Assembly (NCBI GenBank): GCA_018436925.1
Contig: JAHDKI010000013.1
Coordinates: 1 to 53,534, forward strand
Direction of reading: 5' to 3'
DNA length: 53,534 nucleotides
From: Syntrophaceae bacterium
Lineage (GTDB): Bacteria > Desulfobacterota > Syntrophia > Syntrophales > Smithellaceae
Shown one piece after another: positions 24,535 to 32,572 of this stretch (positions are counted from its first letter, which is position 1; each line of letters begins with the position of its first letter). Under the pieces are notes generated by a model, which did not search any database, had not been told where the DNA came from, and worked only from the letters and a program-made list of their open reading frames with translations. The translations under genes and the position numbers were made by a program.

Positions 24535-26661
24535 TTACTTTATCTGCATGACCGGCAGTTCCAAATCGAATTCCTGCCAGGTTTCCCGCCACCCCGACTG
24601 ATAATAAATGAATGGATGGAGAGCGATTTTAATCTTTTTTACGTGGCCTGGCAAGTTCTTAAAAACGAGTTCGGCCGTGACGGAGGTCTGAGGCTGAATT
24701 TCGGCGCCTCTGCCGCGGCGGTCAATGTCGATCATTAAAGTTTTTTTCGATCCCTGCCAGATATAGGCGTCATTGGCGGGATAACTTTTCGCCTTTTCAT
24801 CCACGGCTCGGGAGCGCGTCCAGGTGCCGAAACGGTCGTCATAAAACGCAACTTTGCGAGGAGCGTCGGCGACATTGACGACTTCCACCAGAACGCGAAG
24901 GCCTTCCCGGGTCGCCGCGGCGCTCCGAAGCTCGAACAGGCAGCCCATGGCTTCTTTGACGACCAGAGGTTTATAGGTTCTTTTAAACGGCACGACGGGG
25001 GGGCTGGGTTTTTGGAATTCGACGGCTGCCGGGGCCTCGGCGTTTTTTGCCGTCGGAGCAGGCGTTGGTTCGGAAGCGGGCAGTGTTTGGGAAGCCGTTT
25101 GCTCGGTCGGGACGGGCGAATCGGCCGGCGTCTGCTCTTCCAGAACCGTCCGGACCCGGAAGGCCATTTTAACGCGGACACTGTCCCCTTCATTGACGAA
25201 CGCAATCAGACGAATGGCCGTAATTCGCGCTTCGGTGATCGATTGCGCGGCGGATTCCTGTGTGATTTGATAGTTGGTGACCTCCGTGGCGGTTGAAGAA
25301 TGCTGGGTTTTGGCGTCGTTCTTCACTTCTTCGAGCTTGTCGAGAATGACCTCAGCGGAAGCTTCGGCCGGGCTTTGAGAGCCTTTGGTTGCCGCCAGGG
25401 CGGTTTTGATGATGATGGCCTCATGAACCCGTTTTCTTTCCTGAAGGGCCGCCTGGGCCTGCACGAAAGTCCTTTCGGCCGCTTCTTTGCGTTCCCGGAT
25501 CGCTGCGACATCAAGGCTGAGCTTGTAATAGTTTTCTTCACGGCGTTTGAGCAGATTTTTTTGCGTTTCCCGTTCAGCATCGGCGGCAGCAATTCGCTTT
25601 TGGAGAAGGATCATCCGGTCCTGGAAGGACTTGACCTGCTCGTTGAGGCTTTCCTGGGCAACGGCATTGCTCTGGAGAGTGCTGGAAATAATGCGCTCCG
25701 CCCGGGTCAGGTCGTAGGCGGCCGGATCGAAGCGATGACTTTTTAAAAACGCTTCAAGTTCTTTTTTTGACGCGATCAGCCCGGCTTTGAAATCCGAGTC
25801 GGAAGCCGCGGGGCTGATTTTGCCGGCTTTGTTTTCCTGGAACGGGTAGAGTTCATAACGCTTCAGACGCAGATACGAGGTTCCTTTTGCGGTTTTATCC
25901 AGTTCCATGCGCAGCGGCTCTTCGTTGTTCCACTTGGCGGTTCCCTCCTCCGTGGCCCGGATGAAATCGACGGTGGAGACGCTGTTGATGACTTTGGTGA
26001 ATGACTGAATGTAGGTGCCCATATGCTGGGCGATCAGAGGCGCCGAGACGATGTCCGCCTTGCCTTCCAGTTGATGGGCGCTGTCGCGGAAGCCGCGCGT
26101 GTAGATGACCGCAACGAGAATTTCGCCTTGCTTTTCGGTTTGCAGCCAGCGGGTGAGCGATTCCTGCTGGGCCTGGACGTCCTGTTCGTACCGGCTGATT
26201 TGTCCGTCGAGGTTCTCAATCGTCGCCCGGATCGTCTTGATTCCTTTGGCGGATTCGTCCAGGTCGGTTGAAACGCTTTGAAACTGAGATGTCAAATCAT
26301 CCCGACGTTGTTTGGCCCTTGTGAACTCTTTGGTTGCCGTCGAAATGGCGCTTTTGTAATCCGCGTCCTCCCGCTCCTTTTCGTCTTCCACGGCTTTGAA
26401 GTTGGTTCTTTCTTCCTGACGCGTCGAGAATGAATCCCGGCTGTGGACTTCTGAACGGATGATTTCGCGAACGGTATTCGGAGAATCCGTGCTGAGCGAA
26501 ACCCAGCGCGGCACAACCGGTTCCGGCGGTCCGGCGGGCGCCGTCGGTTTTATAACCGGTTTCGGATTGGCTTGAGTTTGGGCCTTGCCGGATAACGGGT
26601 TGGTGATCAACAGCAGGAAGCCGACTGAGAGGAAGATGGCAGTAAGTGCGCGTTTGCCCAT
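24535..26661 (-). CDS. Large periplasmic coiled-coil protein of unknown family
   Basis: 708 residues. A signal peptide (MGKRALTAIFLSVGFLLLIT, cleavage near GKAQ) and a Pro-rich stretch lead to long heptad-rich helices (about 80-185 and 330-410), separated by a globular segment. A Pro/Ala/Thr linker (about 510-560) follows, then a beta-rich C-terminal domain (about 570-708, with LRVLVEVVNVADAPRKVAFYDDRF and the Trp-rich end YYQSGWRETWQEF). No TM segment after the signal. I recognise no family. It has its own strong promoter and leads a two-gene unit with the glutaredoxin protein; no Cys cluster suggests it is the redox substrate (only one Cys, in MGCLFELR). Confidence 0.75.
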   Translation of the reverse strand: MGKRALTAIFLSVGFLLLITNPLSGKAQTQANPKPVIKPTAPAGPPEPVVPRWVSLSTDSPNTVREIIRSEVHSRDSFSTRQEERTNFKAVEDEKEREDADYKSAISTATKEFTRAKQRRDDLTSQFQSVSTDLDESAKGIKTIRATIENLDGQISRYEQDVQAQQESLTRWLQTEKQGEILVAVIYTRGFRDSAHQLEGKADIVSAPLIAQHMGTYIQSFTKVINSVSTVDFIRATEEGTAKWNNEEPLRMELDKTAKGTSYLRLKRYELYPFQENKAGKISPAASDSDFKAGLIASKKELEAFLKSHRFDPAAYDLTRAERIISSTLQSNAVAQESLNEQVKSFQDRMILLQKRIAAADAERETQKNLLKRREENYYKLSLDVAAIRERKEAAERTFVQAQAALQERKRVHEAIIIKTALAATKGSQSPAEASAEVILDKLEEVKNDAKTQHSSTATEVTNYQITQESAAQSITEARITAIRLIAFVNEGDSVRVKMAFRVRTVLEEQTPADSPVPTEQTASQTLPASEPTPAPTAKNAEAPAAVEFQKPSPPVVPFKRTYKPLVVKEAMGCLFELRSAAATREGLRVLVEVVNVADAPRKVAFYDDRFGTWTRSRAVDEKAKSYPANDAYIWQGSKKTLMIDIDRRGRGAEIQPQTSVTAELVFKNLPGHVKKIKIALHPFIYYQSGWRETWQEFDLELPVMQIK

Positions 26662-26718
26662 AGACTATTCCTTAGCGGACGATGATTAGAAGGCTTTCAT
26701 CGCAATGGATTTAAAGAG

Positions 26719-26747
26719 AAAATAGCTTAAACCCGAAGTCTTGTCAA
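26719..26747 (-). promoter_or_regulatory. Sigma-70-type promoter of the coiled-coil/glutaredoxin pair
   Basis: Minus strand: consensus TTGACA (complement of 26742-26747), a 17-base spacer and TATTTT (complement of 26719-26724). Transcription would start about 50 bases upstream of the ATG at 26661. Confidence 0.65.
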
Positions 26748-26889
26748 ACGCTTTCAGATTGCTGTGGGGGCCGGAAAAAAACAGAGATTGATTTTCTGCG
26801 CGGAAACATTAATGTAAGGCTCAAGAGCACCAAACAGTATGATGCCTGACGGGTTTTGCAGCAGCCACGCCAAGGGATCAGGAGGGCTT

Positions 26890-28032
26890 ATGTTCGGACG
26901 ATCGATTCGTCTTTTCACAATACTGGGGTTTGAAATCCGCGTGGATTTAAGCTGGCTGATACTGGCCGCGCTGGTCACCTGGTCTTTGGCCTCCGGTCTG
27001 TTTCCGGAATTCTACGAAGATCTGCCGAAGTCGGCCTATTGGTGGATGGGTTTGGCCGGGGCGGCGGGATTATTCGCCTCGATTGTTCTGCATGAACTGT
27101 CTCACTCGCTGGTTGCCCGCCACTATGGTGTTTCCATGAAAGGCATCACCCTTTTTATTTTCGGCGGCGTGGCCCAGATGGAAGAGGACCCGCCTGATCC
27201 CAAAGCGGAATTCCGAATGGCGGTTGTCGGTCCGCTGTCGAGTTTATTGATCAGTGTTTTCTTATTTTTGCTGTTGCGGCTGGTTCAATCGCAAAACTGG
27301 CCCGTGACGGTGTCCGGTGTTTTAGCCTATCTGGCCTGGCTGAATCTGGTTCTGGCCGCCTTTAATCTTTTGCCCGCCTTTCCGCTCGACGGCGGACGCA
27401 TTCTGCGGTCGGTTTTGTGGAAATGGAAGAAAGACCTGCGCTGGTCGACGTCCGTGGCCTCAAGAGTCGGGTCCGCTCTCGGTCTTGTTTTGATCGTTTT
27501 GGGCGTCATTTCCTTTTTTACCGGCAGTTTTGTCGGCGGCCTGTGGTGGTTGATGATCGGGTTTTTTGTCCGGATGGCGGCCGCGCAGGCTTATCAGCGT
27601 GTTTTAGAGCAAAGTGTTTTTCATGACGTCCGGGTGGAAGATCTGATGGTGAAAAATCCGGTAACCGTTCCCCGTTCGATCACGTTGGACGAATTCATCC
27701 ACGACTATGTTTACCGGCATCCCTATCAGCTTTATCCCGTCGTGTCCTTTGGGCGTCTTGACGGGTGCGTCACCGTCCAGGCGGCCGCATCCGTGCCGCG
27801 CGATGAATGGGATCGGCAGACGGTCGGCTCCGTTGTTTCGGCCTGCGGCGAGGACATTGCCGTTTCCCCGCGCGACAGCGCCCGGCGGGCGCTGGAGATG
27901 ATGAGCCGCACCGGCAATATGCAGTTGCTGGTTGTGGATGACCAGAGGCTCGTCGGCCTTCTTTCCCTCCAGGATATGCTGCGCTTCATGGCGCTCAAAA
28001 CGGAATTGCGGGATTTTGAAAAGCAGGCCTGA
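26890..28032 (+). CDS. Site-2 protease family zinc metalloprotease with CBS domains
   Basis: Intramembrane peptidase of family M50. HELSHSLVARHYG gives the HExxH zinc site (in the second TM segment), and NLLPAFPLDGGRILRS supplies the third ligand and the conserved DGGR. About six TM segments in residues 15-240 are followed by two CBS domains (about 255-375), which usually bind adenine nucleotides and regulate the protease. ATG 26890 is preceded by GGAGGG and the homology starts there; 380 residues. Stands alone between divergent and downstream operons. A weak TTGATT/TAATGT promoter lies around 26788. Substrate unknown. Confidence 0.9.
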   Translation: MFGRSIRLFTILGFEIRVDLSWLILAALVTWSLASGLFPEFYEDLPKSAYWWMGLAGAAGLFASIVLHELSHSLVARHYGVSMKGITLFIFGGVAQMEEDPPDPKAEFRMAVVGPLSSLLISVFLFLLLRLVQSQNWPVTVSGVLAYLAWLNLVLAAFNLLPAFPLDGGRILRSVLWKWKKDLRWSTSVASRVGSALGLVLIVLGVISFFTGSFVGGLWWLMIGFFVRMAAAQAYQRVLEQSVFHDVRVEDLMVKNPVTVPRSITLDEFIHDYVYRHPYQLYPVVSFGRLDGCVTVQAAASVPRDEWDRQTVGSVVSACGEDIAVSPRDSARRALEMMSRTGNMQLLVVDDQRLVGLLSLQDMLRFMALKTELRDFEKQA

Positions 28033-28174
28033 GGACGCGACTGCCCGCATGTTTCTTCCCGGAAAAGACGCTTTGAAGAAGCAGTTGCGAAAAATTTCTT
28101 TTTTCTGTATAAAAAGACAGCTTGCGACTTGACGATCCCTACGTTTCACCACTCTGATAACGCGATTTTCACGG

Positions 28175-28239
28175 TTTTTAGTACGTTTAATATGTGTTTT
28201 TAGTTCCTGTGTCTTTTTAGTCATTGACAGACTCAATGA
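28175..28239 (+). promoter_or_regulatory. Direct repeats and palindrome upstream of the glp operon
   Basis: Three TTTTTAGT direct repeats start at 28175, 28197 and 28214, and the palindrome TCATTGA-cagac-TCAATGA occupies 28221-28239 with TTGACA inside it (28224-28229). They lie in the 266-base gap before glpS (start 28299). This would fit a regulator operator overlapping a -35 box. The -10 box is poor (GATTCC), so the real promoter is not settled. Confidence 0.35.
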
Positions 28240-28298
28240 ACGGCCGGATTCCAGCGACGCTCCTTTTCGTGCGCGGTCCGACTCCGGAGATGCGGAAG

Positions 28299-29381
28299 AT
28301 GAACATTGTATTCGACGGCGTCAGTAAAATCGTCAACGGCACAACCCATATCCATCCCATCTCGTTTACCCTTGAAAGCGGCGCCACAAATGTCATTTTG
28401 GGGCACACGCTGTCCGGAAAAACGTCTCTTCTGCGCCTGATGGCCGGATTGGACCGACCAAACAAAGGACGGATTCTCCTTTCGGGAAAAGACGTGACCG
28501 GGCTGTTTGTCCGCAAAAGAAGCGTGGCCATGGTGTATCAGCAATTCGTCAATTATCCCTCCATGACGGTTTATGACAATATCGCTTCCCCCTTGAGAAT
28601 GAGCCGTATGCCTGCGGCTCAAATCGATCAAACAGTGCGTAAAACGGCGGCCATGCTGCATATCGAGACGCTTTTGGATCGTCTGCCTTCGGAGCTTTCA
28701 GGCGGGCAGCAGCAGCGCACGGCCATCGCCCGGTCGCTGGTGAAAGATTCCGAGCTTTTGCTGCTCGATGAGCCGCTGGTGAACCTCGATTACAAACTGC
28801 GGGAAGAATTGCAGGTTGAGCTTCAGGATATTTTCAAAGAACGCAAAGCCATCGTGGTCTACACCACCACTGAACCGGCCGAAGCCTTGATGCTGGGCGG
28901 CAATATTCTGGTGATCGATGAGGGACGCCTTTTGCAGACCGGTTCCACGCCCGAGGTCTATCATCACCCCGTGAACACAAGGGTTGCTGAAGTATTCAGC
29001 GATCCGCCGATCAACTTTCTTCCGGCGCGGGTGGCAGGCCGGACGGCGCGGTTGGGCGAAGATATCGAGATCCGAATGACAGAGCATTTGGAGGCGGTTC
29101 CGGACGGGCGGTATATTTTCGGTGTTCGTCCCAACCATTTGTTTCTCCAAGACGGCGACCCGGACAATGTCACCATCCGTGTCAAGGTCATCTTGGCGGA
29201 GATCAACGGCTCTGAAACCTTTATCCACGTCCATCACGGACAGACGCATCTGGTCGTTCAGGAAGACGGGATTCATCCTCGGCATATCGGCACGGAGATT
29301 CCCGTCTTTGTGAATCCCTGTTGTTTTTTCGTGTTTACCGAATCCGGCGATCTTCTGGCCGCGCCGTTTCGGAAGGATTAA
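28299..29381 (+). CDS. glpS: Glycerol ABC transporter ATP-binding protein GlpS
   Basis: One of two distinct ATPases of the glycerol importer. MalK-like: Walker A GHTLSGKT, Q-loop YQQFVNYPS, signature LSGGQQQR, Walker B LLLLDEPLVNLD, followed by a C-terminal TOBE-type domain. The Walker A reads GHTLSGKT where most have GxSGCGKT, a usual GlpS-type variant. ATG 28299 chosen (CCGGAG 9 bases upstream); longer starts to 28224 lack homology. 360 residues. First gene of the glpS-T-P-Q-U-V cluster, 14 bases before glpT. Confidence 0.88.
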   Translation: MNIVFDGVSKIVNGTTHIHPISFTLESGATNVILGHTLSGKTSLLRLMAGLDRPNKGRILLSGKDVTGLFVRKRSVAMVYQQFVNYPSMTVYDNIASPLRMSRMPAAQIDQTVRKTAAMLHIETLLDRLPSELSGGQQQRTAIARSLVKDSELLLLDEPLVNLDYKLREELQVELQDIFKERKAIVVYTTTEPAEALMLGGNILVIDEGRLLQTGSTPEVYHHPVNTRVAEVFSDPPINFLPARVAGRTARLGEDIEIRMTEHLEAVPDGRYIFGVRPNHLFLQDGDPDNVTIRVKVILAEINGSETFIHVHHGQTHLVVQEDGIHPRHIGTEIPVFVNPCCFFVFTESGDLLAAPFRKD

Positions 29382-29395
29382 GACGGGAGCGGGAT

Positions 29396-30481
29396 ATGGC
29401 TTGCATTGAATTCGATGGCGTGGCTCACAGTTATCTGCGCCATCCGAAAAAAGAACAGGACTTCGCCATCAAGACCCTCAGCAATGTCTGGGAAGATGGA
29501 GGCGCCTACGCCCTTTTAGGTCCCTCCGGATGCGGCAAGACCACGCTTTTGAATATTATTTCCGGCTTGATCGCGCCTACCAAAGGCCGGGTGCTGTATG
29601 ACGGCCGCGACGTGACGGCCCTGCCTCCGGAAAAGAGAAATATCGCCCAGGTGTTTCAGTTTCCCGTCCTTTACGACACGATGACCGTCTATGAGAATCT
29701 GGCCTTTCCGTTGAAGAACCGGCGCGTGGGAAAAAAAGAGATCGAACACCGAGTCCTTGAGATCGCGGAAATTCTGGATTTAACGGATTGCCTCGGACAA
29801 AAGGCCGCCGGATTGGCCGCCGACGCCAAACAAAAAATATCGTTGGGGCGGGGGCTCGTGCGCAGCGATGTGGCGGCGATTCTGTTTGACGAGCCGCTGA
29901 CCGTGATCGACCCTCACCTGAAATGGCACTTGCGCCGCAAACTCAAAGAGATTCACGAAAGACTGGCCTTGACTCTCATCTATGTGACGCATGATCAGAT
30001 GGAGGCCCTCACGTTCGCTGAAAAAGTCGTCGTGATGTATGAAGGGGAGATCGTTCAGACCGGAACGCCGGAAGACCTCTTTGAAACGCCCGAGCATAAA
30101 TTCGTCGGGTATTTTATCGGATCGCCCGGTATGAATTTTCTGGACTGCCGGATCGAGGGCAACCAGGCGTTCATCGACGGCTTGGCCGTCGAGTTGGATG
30201 GAAAAACGGCCGACGCCGCGCGAAAGGCAAAGGGCCGGTTCGAGGTGGGCATTCGGCCGAAGTATCTGGAAATCGCCGCCGGGCCGGGCCGGAACGCTCT
30301 TCGCGCCGAAGTGAAAAATGTGGAAGATCTGGGCAGCTATAAAATCGCGACGCTGCTTTTGAACGGCAACACCCTGCATGCCAGACTGCCGGAGGACGCG
30401 CCCGTGCCGGCAGGCCGGATCTGGGCCGTGTTTCCCCCTCAGAAGATAAAGCTCTATGCGGACGGACGCCTTGTGCAATAG
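29396..30481 (+). CDS. glpT: Glycerol ABC transporter ATP-binding protein GlpT
   Basis: Second ATPase of the glycerol importer, not the glycerol-3-phosphate antiporter GlpT of E. coli. Walker A GPSGCGKTTLLN, Q-loop FQFPVLYDTMTV, Walker B AAILFDEPLTVIDP and H-loop VTHDQMEAL are intact. The signature reads AADAKQKISLGRGL instead of LSGGQ..., i.e. degenerate, while GlpS keeps LSGGQ; the pair would thus have one degenerate composite site. GGGAG precedes ATG 29396. 361 residues with a TOBE-like C-terminus. Confidence 0.87.
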   Translation: MACIEFDGVAHSYLRHPKKEQDFAIKTLSNVWEDGGAYALLGPSGCGKTTLLNIISGLIAPTKGRVLYDGRDVTALPPEKRNIAQVFQFPVLYDTMTVYENLAFPLKNRRVGKKEIEHRVLEIAEILDLTDCLGQKAAGLAADAKQKISLGRGLVRSDVAAILFDEPLTVIDPHLKWHLRRKLKEIHERLALTLIYVTHDQMEALTFAEKVVVMYEGEIVQTGTPEDLFETPEHKFVGYFIGSPGMNFLDCRIEGNQAFIDGLAVELDGKTADAARKAKGRFEVGIRPKYLEIAAGPGRNALRAEVKNVEDLGSYKIATLLLNGNTLHARLPEDAPVPAGRIWAVFPPQKIKLYADGRLVQ

Positions 30482-30493
30482 GGAGGTTGAGGC

Positions 30494-31369
30494 ATGAACA
30501 AATGGGAGAACAATCGCGCCTGGTTTTTGACTATCCCGGTGTTGATCGTGGTCGCCTTCAGCGCCATTATTCCGCTGATGACCGTGGTCAATTATTCCGT
30601 TCAGGATATTTTCGGACCGGGACAAAGCCTCTTTGTCGGAACGGAATGGTATAAGGCCGTTCTGCGCGATCCCCGACTACATGAGGCCTTGTGGCGCCAG
30701 TTTCTCTTTTCCGGGCTGGTACTGCTCATTGAGATGCCCCTGGGCATTCTTCTGGCGCTGGCCATGCCGAAAAGAGGGTGGGGCGTTTCTTTTTCGCTGG
30801 TCGTCATGGCGCTGCCCCTGCTGATTCCCTGGAACACCATCGGATCCATCTGGATCATTTTCACCCGTCCGGACATCGGGCTTTTCGGCTATTTCATCAA
30901 TAACGTGATCGGCATTCCCTTTGATCACACCGCCACGCCGCTGGCGGCCTGGATCACCACGATGCTGATGGAGGTCTGGCACTGGACGCCTTTGGTGGCG
31001 CTTTTAGCCTATGCCGGTCTGCGGGCGATTCCGGATGTCTATTACCAGGCGGCAAAAATCGACGGCGCCTCGCCGTGGAAAACCTTCTGGTATATTCAGC
31101 TGCCGAAGATGCGCGGCGTGTTGACCATTGCGCTGCTTTTGCGCTTTATGGACAGTTTCCTGATCTATGCCGAGCCGTTTGTCCTCACCGGCGGAGGCCC
31201 CGGCAATGCGACGACATTTTTATCCATCTACCTGGTCAAAATCGCGACCGGCCAGTTCGACCTGGGACCGGCCGGAGCGTTTTCGCTTATCTACTTTTTA
31301 ATTGTGCTGGCCTTATGCTTTGTCTTCTATCAGGCCCTCCAGAACGTCGGGAAAGGAGCCAAGTCATGA
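30494..31369 (+). CDS. glpP: Glycerol ABC transporter permease GlpP
   Basis: Inner-membrane subunit, 291 residues, about six TM segments, with the EAA coupling loop YYQAAKIDGASPWKTFWYIQLP near residue 190 that contacts an ATPase. MalF-type. Starts 12 bases after glpT with GGGAGGTTGAGGC before the ATG. Overlaps glpQ by four bases. Confidence 0.9.
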   Translation: MNKWENNRAWFLTIPVLIVVAFSAIIPLMTVVNYSVQDIFGPGQSLFVGTEWYKAVLRDPRLHEALWRQFLFSGLVLLIEMPLGILLALAMPKRGWGVSFSLVVMALPLLIPWNTIGSIWIIFTRPDIGLFGYFINNVIGIPFDHTATPLAAWITTMLMEVWHWTPLVALLAYAGLRAIPDVYYQAAKIDGASPWKTFWYIQLPKMRGVLTIALLLRFMDSFLIYAEPFVLTGGGPGNATTFLSIYLVKIATGQFDLGPAGAFSLIYFLIVLALCFVFYQALQNVGKGAKS

Positions 31370-32172
31370 CCAAAGGCTATAAAAGAAGCTTTGCGCTCGC
31401 GGTCTACTTTTTTTTGATGTTCATCCCGTTGTACTGGATGCTCAACATGTCCTTGCGAACCAACGCCGACATCCTCGGCAACCTGACGCTTTACCCCGCG
31501 AATCCGACGTTTGCCAATTACATCAAAATCTTCACCGATCCGTCTTGGTATATGGGCTACGTCAATTCCATCATTTACGTCACCATCAACACGATGATTT
31601 CCCTGGTCGTCGCCCTGCCGGCCGCTTACGCGTTTTCCCGCTACCGGTTTGTGGGAGATTCGCAGGTCTTTTTCTGGCTTTTGACCAACCGCATGGCGCC
31701 GGCGGCGGTCTTCCTGCTGCCTTTTTTTCAGTTGTATTCCACCATCGGTCTTCTTGACACACACATTGCGGTGGCGCTGGCGCACTGTCTGTTCAACGTG
31801 CCGCTGGCGGTGTGGATTCTGGAGGGCTTCATGTCCGGCGTTCCCAGAGAAATTGACGAAACCGCGTTCATCGACGGATACAGTCTTCCCCGTTTTTTTG
31901 TCACCATTTTCATTCCGCTTATTCGCGCCGGTGTCGGCGTGACGGCGTTTTTCTGCTTCATGTTCAGCTGGGTGGAATTGTTGTTCGCCCGGACGCTGAC
32001 GATCACCACCGCCAAACCAATTCAGTCGGTGATGACCCGAACGATCAGCGCCAGCGGCACGGATTGGGGGCTTTTGGCCGCGGCCGGCATCCTGACGCTT
32101 GTGCCCGGCGCTTTGGTGATCTGGTTTGTCCGGAATCATATGGCCAAAGGGTTCGCCCTGGGCCGGGTGTAA
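31366..32172 (+). CDS. glpQ: Glycerol ABC transporter permease GlpQ
   Basis: Second membrane subunit, 268 residues, about six TM segments, MalG-type, with the EAA loop IDETAFIDGYSLPRFFVTIFIP. Name follows the Rhizobium glpSTPQUV system; it is not the E. coli glycerophosphodiesterase GlpQ. ATG 31366 overlaps the glpP stop (ATGA) with GAAAGGAG upstream; a longer frame to 31075 lies inside glpP and is not real. Confidence 0.9.
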   Translation: MTKGYKRSFALAVYFFLMFIPLYWMLNMSLRTNADILGNLTLYPANPTFANYIKIFTDPSWYMGYVNSIIYVTINTMISLVVALPAAYAFSRYRFVGDSQVFFWLLTNRMAPAAVFLLPFFQLYSTIGLLDTHIAVALAHCLFNVPLAVWILEGFMSGVPREIDETAFIDGYSLPRFFVTIFIPLIRAGVGVTAFFCFMFSWVELLFARTLTITTAKPIQSVMTRTISASGTDWGLLAAAGILTLVPGALVIWFVRNHMAKGFALGRV

Positions 32173-32185
32173 AGAGGAATAAGCG

Positions 32186-32464
32186 ATGATATTCGAATGG
32201 ATGTACTGGACCAAGCCTACGGCGATTTTCTTTCTGGTAATCTTTCTGATTCTGGTTGCCATGACGATCTGGCAGACGATTTCTCCTTCCGTTGAACGGC
32301 GCGGTTTTCTTCCCCTGGCAACCACTCCCGGCACCCGTCTGTTTATCGGGCTCCTCGGCGCGGCATTTCTCCATCTGGCCTGGATCGGGCTTACGGATCT
32401 GACGTTGTGGATCGTGTTTCCGTTTGCGCTTGGCTGGATGGCCGTGGTCATGGTTTGGGGGTAG
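32186..32464 (+). CDS. GlpU-like DUF2160 small membrane protein
   Basis: 92 residues with two to three TM segments (AIFFLVIFLILVAMTIWQ, LGAAFLHLAWIGL and LWIVFPFALGWMAVVMVW). DUF2160 proteins accompany the glycerol ABC importer between the permease and binding-protein genes, as GlpU in rhizobia. Its task in transport is unknown. AGAGGAATAAGCG precedes the ATG. Confidence 0.85.
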   Translation: MIFEWMYWTKPTAIFFLVIFLILVAMTIWQTISPSVERRGFLPLATTPGTRLFIGLLGAAFLHLAWIGLTDLTLWIVFPFALGWMAVVMVWG

Positions 32465-32481
32465 GCGGTCCTGGGAGGAAG

Positions 32482-32530
32482 GGTTTTATTCTGCGCTGCG
32501 AAAAGGCCTTCGCGCAGTCCGGATAAAACC
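32482..32530 (+). promoter_or_regulatory. Intercistronic hairpin upstream of glpV
   Basis: GGTTTTAT (from 32482) pairs with ATAAAACC (ends 32530), and inside CTGCGC pairs with GCGCAG. It sits in the 108-base gap before the solute-binding-protein gene. Such structures often protect the binding-protein mRNA and let it exceed permease mRNA. Not a terminator: no T-tract follows. Confidence 0.55.
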
Positions 32531-32572
32531 GGGAATCGATCAATTCATGAAGGCCTGAAGGAGGAAATTCAG

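Noticed and set aside
27604..28236. Minus-strand frame with Lys-rich start (MTKKTQELKTHIKRTK) before the glp operon
   Set aside because: Runs antisense into the CBS domains of the protease, has no Shine-Dalgarno, and overlaps the repeats upstream of glpS; coding seems unlikely.
31330..32451. Minus-strand open frame of 373 codons opposite glpQ/glpU
   Set aside because: Composition of a shadow frame and opposite two well-supported membrane genes.
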